From positions 62,001-126,000 of the forward strand of contig CAJURM010000007.1 in NCBI GenBank assembly GCA_910589025.1: DNA of 64,000 nucleotides. Direction: 5' to 3'. Position numbers and translations under genes: made by a program. Each line of letters begins with the position of its first letter. Within the stretch, counting starts at the first letter, position 1. The notes under the pieces were generated by a model. The model did not search any database, was not told where the DNA came from, and saw nothing but the letters and a program-made list of their open reading frames with translations. Of the stretch, positions 63,873-64,000 are shown one piece after another. The DNA is from an uncultured Odoribacter sp. (lineage in GTDB: Bacteria; Bacteroidota; Bacteroidia; Bacteroidales; Marinifilaceae).

Positions 63873-64000
63873 ATGAAAACAAAGAATCTACAATCCGCGC
63901 TCATAGCACTCCTGACGAGCGTCATTTTACTGACAGGTTGCACTACAAATAAAAAAACAAGTGATACGATGAAAACATTGAATCTTACTCAGGAATGGGA
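63873..64000 (+). CDS. Lipoprotein gene, 5' end only, possible alpha/beta hydrolase
   Basis: The first 42 codons are seen; the gene continues past the right edge. It begins with a lipoprotein signal with lipobox LTGC (Cys23), so the product is an envelope lipoprotein. The end of the visible part, TMKTLNLTQEW, resembles the N-terminus of Bacteroides dienelactone-hydrolase-like alpha/beta hydrolases, but this is an impression only. The promoter and the AraC-like repeats suggest that the adjacent AraC regulator controls it. Confidence 0.6.
   Translation, partial: MKTKNLQSALIALLTSVILLTGCTTNKKTSDTMKTLNLTQEW

Noticed and set aside
1..64000. tRNA, rRNA and CRISPR arrays
   Set aside because: No cloverleaf-like conserved segments, rRNA-like stretches or regularly spaced repeats were recognised on reading; a tRNA search program was not available.

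Overview
The window looks like chromosomal DNA of a gut-type Bacteroidales bacterium (phylum Bacteroidota). The evidence is the repeated -7 promoter element TAnnTTTG, sometimes with a TTG about 20 nt upstream; SusC/XusA-style TonB-dependent receptors with an N-terminal carboxypeptidase-regulatory-like domain; DUF1573, DUF4374 and PCMD proteins; and a long S1 and SecA. An Odoribacter/Butyricimonas-like genus is my guess from the general look of the proteins and is not proven. No rRNA, tRNA, CRISPR array, transposase or integrase was seen.

Positions 1-54,000 are mostly housekeeping. In order they hold the 5' part of htpG; cinA with a secreted PCMD protein; a MATE exporter; a manC / M20 peptidase / M13 peptidase operon; an outer-surface beta-domain protein; an acyltransferase; rpsA-rnz-Crp-type regulator; pdxA; pnp; rpsO; two tandem DUF1573 proteins followed by mutS2; rarA-kdsA; a PIF1-HRDC helicase; an AI-2E family permease; manganese catalase; a TonB receptor with a small His-rich exported protein; rsfS-ftsH-DUF2007-cdsA; psd-panB-pseudouridine synthase; an M16 protease; secA-lgt-guanine deaminase; upp; a peroxiredoxin; a DJ-1 protein; trmD; and a DPP-IV-like S9 peptidase. 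Most highly expressed genes here (rpsA, pnp, rpsO, secA) lie on the minus strand, and the plus strand is C-rich whichever way the genes run.

From about 54,100 the character changes. A structured non-coding stretch with nested inverted repeats is followed by a divergent pair. One side is a minus-strand regulator that fuses a YtfE/RIC-like hemerythrin domain to a LuxR DNA-binding domain. The other is a plus-strand TonB receptor - DUF4374 lipoprotein - PepSY membrane protein operon that matches the XusABC xenosiderophore-uptake system. After it come a class A (subclass A2) beta-lactamase, a GNAT acetyltransferase, a second GNAT gene broken by an in-frame TAA, an AraC regulator, a fragment of a VOC/glyoxalase gene, and the start of a lipoprotein gene. 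Plus-strand genes here are G-rich, the reverse of plus-strand genes in the first 54 kb, so the boundary is either a replication-skew switch or the edge of acquired DNA.

The most interesting proposal is that the hemerythrin-LuxR protein senses NO, oxygen or iron through a di-iron centre and controls the adjacent iron-siderophore operon. The two divergent promoters share the same -33 sequence (GTATTG) at the same spacing, with two more copies between them. Several start codons were moved downstream from the longest reading frame because a TAnnTTTG promoter lies inside the longer frame.
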